In this document: positions 7,829 to 17,067 of the stretch, piece by piece | Numbering within the stretch: the first letter of the stretch is position 1 | How the letters are laid out: each line of letters begins with the position of its first letter | From: Myxococcales bacterium | GTDB lineage: Bacteria > Myxococcota_A > Polyangia > Haliangiales > Haliangiaceae | Assembly: GCA_016707895.1 (NCBI GenBank) | Contig: JADJGV010000001.1 | Coordinates: forward strand, 607,501-671,500 | Direction of reading: 5' to 3' | DNA: 64,000 bases | Notes under the pieces: model-generated | What the model was told of the DNA's origin: nothing | Databases searched by the model: none | What the model saw: the letters and a program-made list of their open reading frames with translations, nothing else | Made by a program: the position numbers and the translations under genes

Positions 7829-9712
7829 TCACGCGCCGAAGCGGGCGCGCAGCCGCTCGAGCTTGCGCGCCGTCTGCGCGGCGTGGCTGCGGTTGATCTC
7901 CTTGACCAGCCGCGCCGCCTCCGCGTCGACCTCGCCGGCGCCGCAGGCGCGATTGGCGGCGCGCGCGATCTCCTGATCCATGCTGACCACCCGGCCGCTC
8001 TTGACGATCAGCACGTCCCAGTCGCCCGACTCGTCGTGCTTCTCGACGTAGCGATCGAAGCAGGCCGCGTAGCGGTCGAAGACCTTCTGGTAGCGCGCCA
8101 CCGCCGGGGCGTCGCCGGGCCCCGCCGAGGCGGCGGCGGCGCTGACGTCGTCGACCTGCAAGGGCTGCAGCCGGACCGTGACGGACGCCGGGCGCTCGAT
8201 CGTGAGATCGGCGGTGGCGACCTCGACGGTGCCGCCGGCGGCGAGCCGGACGCGGGTCCGCGCCGGGCCGGCCTCGACGATCAGCACCGGCTCGCCCGCC
8301 TGCAGCGGCCCGGTGTCGCGCGCGGCATAGGCGAACAGCGCCTCGGCGGCGGTGAGGAACAGGTGCAGCTCGGGGTCGTCGCCGAGCGCCGGCAGCGACG
8401 CGTGGCGCGGACGGTACTCGTGGCTCAGGAACGGGTAGTAGCGGTCGAGCTGGCGCGCCGCCAGCGCCGGCGCCTCGGGCGGCGTGCCCAGCGGCTGGTA
8501 GGGGTCGATCGCGGTGGCCTCGTCGCTGGTGACCAGGCGGTAGGCCGTGCCCTCGACCGCGCTGATCCAGATCGCGTACCGCCCGGGCGCCAGCTCGACC
8601 GGCGCCGCGCCGCAGCGAACGCCCGGGGTGCTGTCGTCGAGCGGCCCCACGATGCGCAGGGTCGGCGCGGGCTCGCTCCACAGCGGTCGCAGCTCGGTGC
8701 GAGCGGCGACCGTGACGGTCAGGTCCGGCGCGAGCGGCGCCGCGGGGCACGCCGCGGGGAGCCGGGACGGCCGATCGGCGGCGACCGCGCGCGCGCGGCC
8801 CTCGAGCAGGCGCGGCGAGGCCGGCGGCGACGCGACCAGATCGTGCCGCTGCTCGGCATCCGGATAGGCCAGCGGGAAGGCGCTGGCGTCGAGCTCGAGC
8901 GCCAGCGTCGCCGGCGGGTCGGCGATGGTCTCGGCGATCGCATAGAGCACCTGTTCGCCGCGCGCCACGTCGCCCCGGCAGCTCGTGCCGCCGGGGCCGG
9001 CCGCGACGAGGCGCGGCCCGGGCACCCGCAGCGTCGTGGCATCGGCGACGTCGAGCCGTGCGACCGGCGTGACCAGCACGCGCCCGTGCGGCGCGGCCAG
9101 GCAGTCGAGGCCGACGTCACGCGCGTCGAAGGCACGGCCGGTGCGGGCCGTCGTGAAGACCGGATTGAGCACGCGGGGCGCCAGCGTCACCCGCGGCAGC
9201 GCGGCGATCGTCTCGGCCAGCGCGGCACGCTCCGCGGCGGGATCTTCGATGACGATCGCGGCCGGCGCGCCGGTGATCGCGAAGAGCTGGTACTCGCCGG
9301 CCGGCGCGTCGTCGAGCGCGTGCTCGGCGCCACACCGCATCAGCTCGCCGGGGCCGACCAGCAGCGACTCGCGGCCCTCGGTGCGGATCCGCACCGAGGC
9401 CAGCCGCGTCGCCAGCGAGAAGGTGTAGACCGGCTCGACGCTGACCGGGTTGGAGCCGACGCAGTTGATCAGCCCGTTCTGCAGGCCGCCGCCCGCGGCC
9501 CAGAGCGGCGTCTCGGCGCGGTCGCCGAGGCGCACGTCGCCAGCCTCGCCGCGGACGCGCGCGAAGCCGGCGGTCAACGTCGCACCCGACGCGATCGGGG
9601 CCGGCGCGGTGATGCCGCCGGCGCCATTCGCCGACGGCTGCTGGGGTGCCGAGCAGGCGACCACGCAGGGGAGCAGGAAGAGTCCAGGATAGAGCCAGCA
9701 ACGGTGGGACAT
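7829..9712 (-). CDS. Large secreted lipoprotein of unknown function
   Basis: 627 residues. The start ATG 9712 opens directly on a signal peptide ending VVAC (Cys20), so lipid anchoring is expected. The mature part is mostly beta-rich, with Cys residues scattered as LINCVG, LMRCG, LDCLA, SCRG and VRCG, suggesting several extracytoplasmic disulphides. A helical tail from about residue 550 has a FDRYAACFDRYVEKHDESGD segment and ends in a basic helix. I recognise no enzyme motif. It is transcribed divergently from the lipoprotein gene at 9984; the 271 bp between them must hold both promoters. Confidence 0.7.
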   Translation of the reverse strand: MSHRCWLYPGLFLLPCVVACSAPQQPSANGAGGITAPAPIASGATLTAGFARVRGEAGDVRLGDRAETPLWAAGGGLQNGLINCVGSNPVSVEPVYTFSLATRLASVRIRTEGRESLLVGPGELMRCGAEHALDDAPAGEYQLFAITGAPAAIVIEDPAAERAALAETIAALPRVTLAPRVLNPVFTTARTGRAFDARDVGLDCLAAPHGRVLVTPVARLDVADATTLRVPGPRLVAAGPGGTSCRGDVARGEQVLYAIAETIADPPATLALELDASAFPLAYPDAEQRHDLVASPPASPRLLEGRARAVAADRPSRLPAACPAAPLAPDLTVTVAARTELRPLWSEPAPTLRIVGPLDDSTPGVRCGAAPVELAPGRYAIWISAVEGTAYRLVTSDEATAIDPYQPLGTPPEAPALAARQLDRYYPFLSHEYRPRHASLPALGDDPELHLFLTAAEALFAYAARDTGPLQAGEPVLIVEAGPARTRVRLAAGGTVEVATADLTIERPASVTVRLQPLQVDDVSAAAASAGPGDAPAVARYQKVFDRYAACFDRYVEKHDESGDWDVLIVKSGRVVSMDQEIARAANRACGAGEVDAEAARLVKEINRSHAAQTARKLERLRARFGA

Positions 9713-9983
9713 GCACACGCACAGTGGGCCAGCGGGCCAGCGCCGGCTACTCGCGCCCGGGTCGCCCAGAAGCCGTAGCGCTGCGCGCAGTTGTGCGCCC
9801 GCGACGGCCTGGGCTCGCCGGCGACCTGCCGACCGCAACGCGGCCCGCTCGCCGAGCTGCGCGAGCGCACGCACCTCGACGCCGTGGGTGCCGCTGGGTC
9901 GATCGTGCCTGCGTCGATCGGGTGCCACCGGTGCCACCCGACGCTGGTGGGCAGCGAGCGTAGGCGTTCAGGTACATTGGTGC

Positions 9984-11021
9984 ATGCCCCGCATCACCCT
10001 CCTCGCGCTCCTGACCTGTTCCCTGCTCGCGTGCGGTGGTGACGACACGACGGCCGTCGACGCCGGCCCTGACGACGCCACGGCCGTCGACGCCAGCCCC
10101 GACAGCGCCGCCGTACCCGACGCGCCCATCGACGCAGCGCCCACGCCGGCGACCTTCACCTACGTCGCGAGCTCGCTCCACGTGCCGGGCACGACGGGCG
10201 AGGCGACGACGCTCGGCCTCGACGTCGACAGGATCGCTGGCGACGCCAACGGCGGCATCGACAACCAACTGGGCGCGCTCCTGGGAGCTCTCGAGAGCTT
10301 CGCGCCCGGGCTCGACTTCAACGCTGCGAACGCGGCCGCCGTCGACCGTGGTGAGATCTTGCTGCTGGCGCGCCTCGGCGCGACCGATCCGATCGGCGCA
10401 GGACCAGCGACGCTCGTGTTCGACGTCGGGGCCAACCCGATGCCGACGGCCTGCGCGAGTCCGTCCGACGCCGTGTGTCGGCGTCACTTCGCGGGCGATG
10501 GCAGCTTCACCTTGGCCGCCGGTGTCACGCCGGGCACGCCGCTGGCCGGCGACCTCGTCGGGGGCACGTTCTTCGGCAATGGCGGCACGCACGTCCTGCC
10601 GATGACGTTCGGGGCGGGTGGCCCCGTCGTACAGCTGCCGGTGGTCCTGGGGACCAGCGAGGCCGGGGCCAGCGCGGACGGGCTCGCCACCGGCAAGCTC
10701 GCAGGGGCGATCCGCCAGACCGACATCGAGGCCATCGTGCATCCCGCGCTCTATGCGACGTTCACCGCCCTCATCGCCCGAGACTGCCCGGCTCCGCGGA
10801 CACCGCCGACGTGCGGCTGCGTCTCCGGTTCGACGGGCGCATCGATGCTCTCGCTCCTCGACATCGAAATGCCGCGCGACTGCCAGGTCAGCTTGTTCGA
10901 GGTGAGCGCGACGTTCAATAGCCTCCTCACCGCCGACATCGACGTGAACGCCGATGGCACGAACGACGCGGTGTCGTTTGGCTTCGGCTACACCGCCGTC
11001 GGCGCGACGATCCGCCCGTAG
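9984..11021 (+). CDS. Secreted lipoprotein with Asp/Ala-rich linker
   Basis: 345 residues. The start ATG 9984 gives a signal peptide with lipobox LLACGG (Cys17), then about 35 residues of repeated VDA/PDA units, the low-complexity tether typical of myxobacterial surface lipoproteins. The mature domain is beta-rich; a Cys-rich loop (CPAPRTPPTCGC) and a late VNADGTNDA motif, possibly calcium-binding, are visible. A TAcatT box at 9973-9978 lies five bases before the ATG with no Shine-Dalgarno. The function is not recognised. Confidence 0.7.
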   Translation: MPRITLLALLTCSLLACGGDDTTAVDAGPDDATAVDASPDSAAVPDAPIDAAPTPATFTYVASSLHVPGTTGEATTLGLDVDRIAGDANGGIDNQLGALLGALESFAPGLDFNAANAAAVDRGEILLLARLGATDPIGAGPATLVFDVGANPMPTACASPSDAVCRRHFAGDGSFTLAAGVTPGTPLAGDLVGGTFFGNGGTHVLPMTFGAGGPVVQLPVVLGTSEAGASADGLATGKLAGAIRQTDIEAIVHPALYATFTALIARDCPAPRTPPTCGCVSGSTGASMLSLLDIEMPRDCQVSLFEVSATFNSLLTADIDVNADGTNDAVSFGFGYTAVGATIRP

Positions 11022-11148
11022 CGGCGGCGGGTGTCGGGTGGGTGTCGGGTCGCGCGGCCTCAAGGGCGTGCGGGGCGATCGCCACGTTGACGGTGGGTAC
11101 GTAGTCGTCGAGCAAATCCCTTCACGATGACACCGCCCAAGCATCGAG

Positions 11149-13200
11149 CTACGGGCCGCCCTCGAGGACGGTGATGTCCTCGTTGTGGCAGCCACCGCGA
11201 GAGATCGTCGTGTAGATGCGGCGGCACCCGTCGACCGGCACCGCGCGCCAGCCGTCGAGCTGGATCGGCAGGAGGTTGTCCCTGGGACCTGCGAAGTCGT
11301 CGGTGGTCGAGGCCCGGACCAGGACGCGCGTCGAGTACTCCTCAGCCAGGAAGAGCGACAGGCCGTCGGAGGACACGCCGGTCACGTAGTCGTACCCGTG
11401 GGCCCCGCCAGGGATCCGCGCCCAGTCATGGAACGGCACGGTCACGTCGTCCCGATCGGCCTGGTACATGCCATCGAGGGGCCCGGGGTAGCCAGGCTGG
11501 CCTCCCGCGTGGTGCAGGTAGAAGTACAGCGTCCGGCCGTCCGCGCTGAGCACCGGCAGGCCGACGTTGGCGTCGGTCGGCAGCGCCAGCCGCAGCAGCG
11601 GGGCGGCAGGGTGCAGGTGCTCGCCGTCCAGGCGCACCTCCACGAACGCGTCCCGCGCCGGGGTCGTCATGACGATCCCCTGGCCGTCGCGGGTCAGCGT
11701 GCAGCAGCCCTCGAACAGGTCGACCTGCGCGCGGTCGAGCTGGTCGGTCAGATCGGTCTCGCGGAAGGTGCCGTCGAGCGCGCGCGCGACGAACAGCCGA
11801 TCGAGCGCGCACCCCGCCCCGGCCAGGTACAGCACGACGTCGCCGCCGGACGAGGCGCCATGCAGGGCCTCCTGCCGGTTGGGCAGGCTGATCCCGGGTA
11901 GCGGATCACCGACGACGAACGCCGCGGCGTCGCATTCGGACACGCAGTGGCCATCGCACGCCGACAGCGGGCAGGCGCAGCCGGGTCGCTCGTCCCGCCA
12001 GCCGACCAGCCGTCGGGGTGAGGCCTCGGACCGGGAAGCGTCGGGTCCGCGTGCCCGCCAGGCCATCGCGCCGGTCGCCGCGGCGACCACGGCGACGGTC
12101 GCGCCGGCGACGGCGATGCCGACCGCCAGGCCACGTCGCCGTGCCCGGGCCCGCCCGAGCGCGTCGAGCAGGGACCGCATGTCGCCCCAGCGGGCGGACG
12201 GGTCCTCGCGCAGGCCGGTCGCGAGGACGGCGCGCACGCGCGACGGCAAGGCTCGGCCAGGGGCTGGCGGCTGGAGCTGTCCCTCGGCGATCGCCACGGC
12301 GCGTCGGCCGGCGTCGTCGGGAAAGGGCCGGGTCCCCGCCAGGAGCTCGTACACCATCGCGCAGTACGACCACTGGTCGGTCTGCGCCGAGCCGACCCCG
12401 CGCAGCGCCTCGGGCGCCATGTACGCCGGCGTGCCGAGGATGGCGCCGGTCCGCGTCAGCGGCGTCGATGCGAGGGACCGCGGGCCGCCCGCGTCGTCGT
12501 CGACCACCGCGCCATCGAACTCGGCGCGAGCCAGCCCGAAGTCGGTCACCCGCACGCCGCCGTCGCCTCCGATCAGGACGTTGTCCGGCTTGACGTCGCG
12601 ATGGACGATGCCGGCGGCGTGGGCCGCCGCCAGCGCGCGGCCCACCGCCAGCGCGGCGTCGATGATCTCGTCGGTGGTGCGGCCGCGTTGCCTGGCCCAG
12701 GTCAGCACGCTGCCGCCGTCGACGTACTCCATGACGACGAACGCGTGGTCGTGGTGCTCGCCCGCATCGAACAGGGTGACGATGTGGGGGTGCGACAGCT
12801 TCGCCAGCGTCCTGGCCTCGCGCACGAGCCGGGCACGGGCCGCGGGATCCCCGGCGCCGTGGCGGACGAACTTGAGCGCGACCCGGCGCTCGAGCTCACG
12901 GTCGGTCGCCGCGTAGACGACGCCCATGCCGCCGGCGCCGACCCGACGCTCGATGGTGTAGCGGCCGACCACGGCGCCAGGTGGCAGCGCGAACTCGTCG
13001 TGCCCGGGGCGGTCGCGCGCGTCGCCCGCGGACACCTGGGTCCAGGCGGCATCGGCCAGGGCGACGACCATCGAGTGGCACGCCGCGCAGGATGCCGCGT
13101 GGATCGCCAGCGCCTCGCGCGAGGCGGGCGCGAGCTCGCCGCCGGCCAGCGCGCCCAGCACGTCGTCATCGGGGCATTCGCCCAGGGCGGTCGAGGGCAC
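11149..13200 (-). CDS. Membrane Ser/Thr protein kinase with N-terminal zinc-finger anti-sigma-like domain
   Basis: 683 residues from GTG 13200. Residues 10-45 carry His34-x3-Cys38-x2-Cys41, a zf-HC2-type motif as in anti-sigma factors. The kinase domain (about 75-335) is complete: GAGGMGVVYAA glycine loop, catalytic Lys110, HRDVKPDN with Asp202, DFGLA and an APE motif. A membrane helix near 345-370 leads to an extracytoplasmic Cys-rich segment (CACPLSACDGHC) and beta-propeller-like repeats with SADGRTLYF, similar to PD40 blades. It is divergent from the sigma-factor gene at 13230 with only 29 bp between starts. The likely role is sensing outside and phosphorylating inside, probably acting on that sigma factor; the partnership is inferred from position. 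Confidence 0.88.
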   Translation of the reverse strand: MPSTALGECPDDDVLGALAGGELAPASREALAIHAASCAACHSMVVALADAAWTQVSAGDARDRPGHDEFALPPGAVVGRYTIERRVGAGGMGVVYAATDRELERRVALKFVRHGAGDPAARARLVREARTLAKLSHPHIVTLFDAGEHHDHAFVVMEYVDGGSVLTWARQRGRTTDEIIDAALAVGRALAAAHAAGIVHRDVKPDNVLIGGDGGVRVTDFGLARAEFDGAVVDDDAGGPRSLASTPLTRTGAILGTPAYMAPEALRGVGSAQTDQWSYCAMVYELLAGTRPFPDDAGRRAVAIAEGQLQPPAPGRALPSRVRAVLATGLREDPSARWGDMRSLLDALGRARARRRGLAVGIAVAGATVAVVAAATGAMAWRARGPDASRSEASPRRLVGWRDERPGCACPLSACDGHCVSECDAAAFVVGDPLPGISLPNRQEALHGASSGGDVVLYLAGAGCALDRLFVARALDGTFRETDLTDQLDRAQVDLFEGCCTLTRDGQGIVMTTPARDAFVEVRLDGEHLHPAAPLLRLALPTDANVGLPVLSADGRTLYFYLHHAGGQPGYPGPLDGMYQADRDDVTVPFHDWARIPGGAHGYDYVTGVSSDGLSLFLAEEYSTRVLVRASTTDDFAGPRDNLLPIQLDGWRAVPVDGCRRIYTTISRGGCHNEDITVLEGGP

Positions 13201-13212
13201 GTCCGAGCTTCG

Positions 13213-13222
13213 ATGGTACGCT
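13213..13222. promoter_or_regulatory. Overlapping divergent -10 boxes of kinase and sigma-factor genes
   Basis: In the 29-bp intergenic space, TAccaT reads on the minus strand (13218-13213) toward the kinase GTG and TAcgcT reads on the plus strand (13217-13222) toward the sigma-factor GTG. The boxes share two bases, so RNA polymerase could not occupy both at once. Assignment as promoters is inferred from spacing and the recurrence of such boxes in the window. Confidence 0.4.
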
Positions 13223-13229
13223 AGCGTCG

Positions 13230-14117
13230 GTGGCACCCGGATCTCTCGTCGAGGAGTTCGTCGCCGCGGTGCCAGTGGAGCTGTGGCCCGGCTTTGGTGA
13301 TCGCCCGGCCCTGCAGGCGCAGCTCGAGCGGCTCCGTGCCGAGGCGGTCGCCGCCTTTCCCGATCTCGAGGTCGATCCGGGGTTGTTCGCGCGCGAGCTG
13401 GCGCGCCGGCTCGGCGTCCTGGTCTCGCCGGCGCAGCTGGCCACCGTCCGGGCGGCGCACGTTCACCTGGCGATCGCCTGTGCCGCCGGCGATGAGCTGG
13501 CGATTCGTCGTCTCGACCGGGACCTGCTGGCGGGAGAGCTGCGGGCAACCGGGGCACGCCTGAAGGCACGCCCCGAGCTGGTCGAGGAGGTCGCGGGCCA
13601 GCTGCGACGGCTCGTCTTCACCTCCGAGCCCGGACGGCAGGCCGCCGTCTCGGCGTTCTCGGGTCGATGCGATCTGCAGAGCTACCTGCGGGTGATCGCC
13701 ACCCGCGAGCTGGTGAAGCTGATCGGCAAGGACCGACGCCTGGTGCAGTTCGACGAGGACGCGATCGTCAGCCTGATCGCGCCGGGCGACGGGCCCGATC
13801 TCCTCGAGATGCGCGCGCGCTACAAGCCCGAGGTCGACGCGGCCATCCGCGCGGCCCTGGTCGGCCTGCCCGCGGCGGAGCGGGCGCTGCTGCGCTACAG
13901 CGTCGTCGACGGCTGGTCGATCGATCGCATCGCGGCGCTGTACGGCCTCCACCGCTCCACCGCCGCGCGGCGCGTGAGCGCGGCGCGTGACCAGCTCGCC
14001 GCCGCGATCCGAGCCGAGGTGGCGGCGCGCCTGGCGATCTCGATCGACGAGGTCGACTCGATCGTCCGCCTCGTCCAGAGCAAGCTCGAGGTGTCGCTCG
14101 AGCGGCTGCTGACGTGA
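13230..14117 (+). CDS. Sigma-70-like (ECF-type) factor paired with a Ser/Thr kinase
   Basis: 295 residues from GTG 13230. The central region (about residues 110-190) includes FSGRCDLQSYLRVIATREL, a sigma-2-like segment. The C-terminal region (about 205-265) has ERALLRYSVVDGWSIDRIAALYGLHRSTAARRV, a sigma-4 helix-turn-helix. The N-terminal 100 residues are an extra helical domain not found in minimal ECF factors, as in the myxobacterial sigma factors encoded beside Ser/Thr kinases. It should direct RNA polymerase to a regulon controlled by the divergent zinc-finger kinase. A TAcgcT box ends seven bases before the start. Confidence 0.8.
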   Translation: MAPGSLVEEFVAAVPVELWPGFGDRPALQAQLERLRAEAVAAFPDLEVDPGLFARELARRLGVLVSPAQLATVRAAHVHLAIACAAGDELAIRRLDRDLLAGELRATGARLKARPELVEEVAGQLRRLVFTSEPGRQAAVSAFSGRCDLQSYLRVIATRELVKLIGKDRRLVQFDEDAIVSLIAPGDGPDLLEMRARYKPEVDAAIRAALVGLPAAERALLRYSVVDGWSIDRIAALYGLHRSTAARRVSAARDQLAAAIRAEVAARLAISIDEVDSIVRLVQSKLEVSLERLLT

Positions 14118-14164
14118 GGGCCCGGGTGGTCGCGCTCGGGCCGGGGTGGCTGACGGCGTGAGCA

Positions 14165-15610
14165 TCAGGGGACCGGGCACAGGTAGAAGTCCGGCGTGAT
14201 CGCGTTGGTGTCCGGGACGACCAGGTTGGTGGCACCCGACACGAAGGCGATCCACTGCCCATCGCCGCTGAGCGAGGGGCCCTCGCTGGCCCCGTCCGGC
14301 TCGGCGCCGTCGTCGCCGGTGACCCGGGTGGTCAGGCCGAGCAGCCGATCGCGGATGAACACGTCGCGGGTCGCGTTGCCATCGCCGCCGACGAGGTTGG
14401 TCGCGTAGGAAACGAAGGCGACGAGGCGCCCGTCGTCGCTGATGGAGGCGGTGTGGCTGCCCTGGCCGGTCGTCGTGCCGAGCTCTTGGGCCTCGGCCCC
14501 GGTCGAGCTGACGTTGACCCGCTCGGTCACACCGGTCTGGCGGTCGCGAACGAAGATGTCCCGGTCCTGGTTGCCGTCGCCGGCGACCTGGGTGGTCTCG
14601 ACCGATTCGTACGCGACGTGGCGGCCGGCACCGCTGACGGATGGGTGGAAGCTGTCCGGTGGCTGCCCCAGGAGCGGCCCGTGCCGGCTCACCCACTCGT
14701 TCGCGCCGGTGGCCAGCGCGTGCGCGTAGATCTCGGACGACGTGGACGTGCCGCCCTTGTCGGCGATGGTCGACGAGCGCGACGCGAACGCGACCACGGC
14801 CCCGTCCGCGCTGAGGACCGGATCCGTGCTGTGGTGGTCCCAACGCGCCCCGGGGTCGCCGAGCGGATGGGTGCTGACGAGGATGGTGGTGCCGGTCAGT
14901 CGGTCGCGGACGAACACGTCGAGGACCGCCAAGGTCTTGCCGGCGACCTCGGCCCAGCTCGTCGTACAGGAGTCGAACGCGACGAAGCGTCCATCCGCCG
15001 ACAGCGAGGGTCGATAGCTGCCGCAGTTCGCCTGGGTCTCGTCCGAGGAGACGCTGACGCGCTCGGTCTCGTGCAAGACGCGGTCGTGGACGAAGACGTC
15101 GTCGACCCCGTTGCTGTCCCCGGGGACGAGCGCGCTCGAGTCGGAGTGGAACGCGACGAACCGCCCGTCCCCGCTGAGCGCGAGCCCGACGCTGCGGGCG
15201 CCCGCGGGCGCGCCGGTGCTGGCCACGCTGACCCGGGTCGTGGTCGCCGCCGTGGGATCGCGCAGGTAGATGTCCTGGAGCGTGTCGGTGTCGTCGGCGG
15301 CGAGCGCCCCCTCCGACTGGAAGGCGATCACGGCGCCGTCGGTCGTCAGGTAGCGGTGGACACCTTCGGCCATGCCGACGTAGCTGGGCCCGTTCGTCTG
15401 CGCGCCCGAGGTGCTCACGCTGACGCGGACGCACCGGCGTGGCGCCGCCGCGTCGGCGGCCGAGGCGTCGACCGCGAGCGCGTCCGGCCCCTCCGCGTCG
15501 ATCCGGTGTGCGTCGGGTCGCGCCGTCGGCGCGTCGGGGAGGACGGCGGCCGCCTCGTCGCAGGCGGGCAGGATGAGGGCGAGCAGGAGGGCGGGCGCGC
15601 GCGGGTGCAT
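14165..15610 (-). CDS. Beta-propeller (PD40/WD40-like) lipoprotein
   Basis: 481 residues from ATG 15610. The signal peptide ends LPAC, a lipobox, followed by a PDAPTARPDAHRIDAEGPDA-type tether. The rest is a repeated motif of the form LSGDGRFVAFHS...D.NG..DVFVHDR...TERVSVSS, occurring seven or so times. This is the TolB/PD40 propeller pattern often seen next to kinases in this group. The similar but shorter blades in the kinase C-terminus at 11149 suggest a related sensing fold. It converges on the sigma-factor gene. Its 5' flank shares a 35-bp element with the gene at 15679-16512. Confidence 0.8.
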   Translation of the reverse strand: MHPRAPALLLALILPACDEAAAVLPDAPTARPDAHRIDAEGPDALAVDASAADAAAPRRCVRVSVSTSGAQTNGPSYVGMAEGVHRYLTTDGAVIAFQSEGALAADDTDTLQDIYLRDPTAATTTRVSVASTGAPAGARSVGLALSGDGRFVAFHSDSSALVPGDSNGVDDVFVHDRVLHETERVSVSSDETQANCGSYRPSLSADGRFVAFDSCTTSWAEVAGKTLAVLDVFVRDRLTGTTILVSTHPLGDPGARWDHHSTDPVLSADGAVVAFASRSSTIADKGGTSTSSEIYAHALATGANEWVSRHGPLLGQPPDSFHPSVSGAGRHVAYESVETTQVAGDGNQDRDIFVRDRQTGVTERVNVSSTGAEAQELGTTTGQGSHTASISDDGRLVAFVSYATNLVGGDGNATRDVFIRDRLLGLTTRVTGDDGAEPDGASEGPSLSGDGQWIAFVSGATNLVVPDTNAITPDFYLCPVP

Positions 15611-15645
15611 GGAGGGATAGAGCGGGCTCGGGCCGGAGGTCGCGC
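15611..15645 (-). promoter_or_regulatory. 35-bp shared leader element, copy A
   Basis: Immediately upstream of ATG 15610. It differs from copy B (16513-16547) at only three of 35 positions, although the two downstream proteins are unrelated. The core reads GAGCCCGCTCTATCCC toward the gene. It is probably a promoter or co-regulation element; the TAT triplet could belong to a -10 box. Confidence 0.55.
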
Positions 15646-15678
15646 GCCGTTCTTGCCCGCCGGTGAGCGGTCGCCGAG

Positions 15679-16512
15679 CTACCGGCGCCGGAGTGGGTCG
15701 TCGCAGTACATCGTGCCGCCGCGGGTGCACTGCTGCTCGCGCAGGATGATCTGGAGCGGACCGGTTGGGTCGCTGTAGTTCTCCTTCCAGTCGATCAGGT
15801 ACCGCACCACCATGGCGGCGCCGCGCTCGTGATCGCGGCAGTGGTCCTTGTCGATCGCGTCGAAGGACATGACGAGGTAGTCGCCGTCCTGGATCACCGA
15901 GCCGATCTCGTTGATCACGGAGACACAGCCGTAGACGCCCTTGTCCGTGTACATCGCGGTGCTGCCGCTCCGGCGCACGCGGCCGTCGCCATAGAAGACG
16001 AACTGGTGGTTGTTGCCGATCCACTCCCCGGTCAGCCAGGCCAGCACGCCGGACTGCGTCACGGGCTGGCGTGGGCGATCGGCGGCGTACGCGCCGCCGG
16101 CGGGGTCGGCGTACGTGGGCCGCGGGGCCTCGGACGGGAGGCCTCCCGGCGAGGGTGTGGCCACCGTAGGTCCGGTGTTGCCGCAGGCCTCGATCTCGTC
16201 GGAGCACTGGGTGTCGACGCAGTCCGCCTCGGCGCTGGTGCTGCAATCGACCACGCATTGCAGGCCGGCCAGGGCGGCAGCCTGCGAGGTGGCGTCGCCG
16301 TAGGCCAGGCAGGCCTGCGCACACGCCTGGTCACCCGCGCAGGTGGCGAAGCACTCGAAGACCTGCGTACAGCCCCAGCTGCCTGCCGCCTGCGCCGGCG
16401 GTGGCGCGTTCGGCGCCGGGCCGCCGCCGTAGGGTGCTGGCTGCGGAGCGAGCGGTACACACGCGGCGGCGACACTCACGATGAGCATCTCCCAGACGAA
16501 CATGGTTCTCAT
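15679..16512 (-). CDS. Cys-rich secreted lipoprotein
   Basis: 277 residues from ATG 16512; ATG 16503 is an alternative three codons in. The signal peptide ends AAAC (lipobox), then a Pro/Gly/Ala tether. Residues about 45-115 are a Cys-rich domain with CTQVFECFATCAGDQACAQAC and later CVVDC, CVDTQC, giving an even set for disulphides. The C-terminal 140 residues contain a compact beta domain (LTGEWIGNNHQFVFYGDGRV, IDKDHC) resembling lipocalin-like or copper-resistance-type small barrels; that likeness is only an impression. Function unknown. It carries the shared leader element directly before its start. Confidence 0.7.
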   Translation of the reverse strand: MRTMFVWEMLIVSVAAACVPLAPQPAPYGGGPAPNAPPPAQAAGSWGCTQVFECFATCAGDQACAQACLAYGDATSQAAALAGLQCVVDCSTSAEADCVDTQCSDEIEACGNTGPTVATPSPGGLPSEAPRPTYADPAGGAYAADRPRQPVTQSGVLAWLTGEWIGNNHQFVFYGDGRVRRSGSTAMYTDKGVYGCVSVINEIGSVIQDGDYLVMSFDAIDKDHCRDHERGAAMVVRYLIDWKENYSDPTGPLQIILREQQCTRGGTMYCDDPLRRR

Positions 16513-16547
16513 GGGGGGATAGAGCGGGCTCGGCCCGCAGGTCGCGC
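16513..16547 (-). promoter_or_regulatory. 35-bp shared leader element, copy B
   Basis: Directly abuts ATG 16512 and matches copy A (15611-15645) except for three substitutions. Both copies end at their start codon, so the element lies at the same distance from translation in each gene. Confidence 0.55.
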
Positions 16548-16659
16548 CCACCGCGAGGGAAATCGCTGCGCGGCCGAGAACCGAAGCACGAGCGATCGCC
16601 CTCCGGATACCAGCCGATCGGAGCTGGGCCAGCCGATCGGATCGCGGGAACCCGGGCAG

Positions 16660-17040
16660 CTACAGGTCGTGCGGCACGGCGGGCCGCCGTTGCGCGATGT
16701 GCCACAGCACGCCCGACGGGTCGACCAGGTACGCGATGCGCAAGCCCCAGGGCTGCACTGCAGGTGCCTTCGGCGGGGGCACGCCGAACGTCGCAGGCAG
16801 ATCGAGCGCACTGATGCGCTGCCACCAGGCATCGAGGTCGTCGACCAGGAGCTGCATCATGAAGTTCTCCGCCCACTCCTTCTGGTAGTGCCGCTGAAGC
16901 AGGAACGAACTCGTGCCGATGCGGTAGATCGCCACGCCGTCGGCGTCGAGCTCCCTGGTGAAGCCCAGCGCGTCGTAGAACGACCTGGACGCCGCGAAGT
17001 CCTTCGCGGGCAGGAACGGACGAACCGACTCGGCAGCCAT
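16660..17040 (-). CDS. VOC-superfamily (glyoxalase/bleomycin-resistance fold) protein
   Basis: 126 residues. It begins with RPFLPAKDFAASRSFYDALGF, the first beta-alpha unit of the vicinal-oxygen-chelate fold, and ends with AYLVDPSGVLWHIAQ, the closing D-P-x-G-x-x-W/H strand. A WAENFMMQLLVDDLDAWW segment marks the second half. Such small VOC proteins may be metal-dependent enzymes or binding proteins; no substrate can be assigned. ATG 17040 is preceded by a TAcggT box at 17052-17047, six bases away. Confidence 0.8.
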   Translation of the reverse strand: MAAESVRPFLPAKDFAASRSFYDALGFTRELDADGVAIYRIGTSSFLLQRHYQKEWAENFMMQLLVDDLDAWWQRISALDLPATFGVPPPKAPAVQPWGLRIAYLVDPSGVLWHIAQRRPAVPHDL

Positions 17041-17067
17041 CCGAGCACCGTACACCGGTCCTGCGGC

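Noticed and set aside
7604..9778. 724-residue plus-strand frame
   Set aside because: Shadow of the minus-strand lipoprotein; no protein-like motif.
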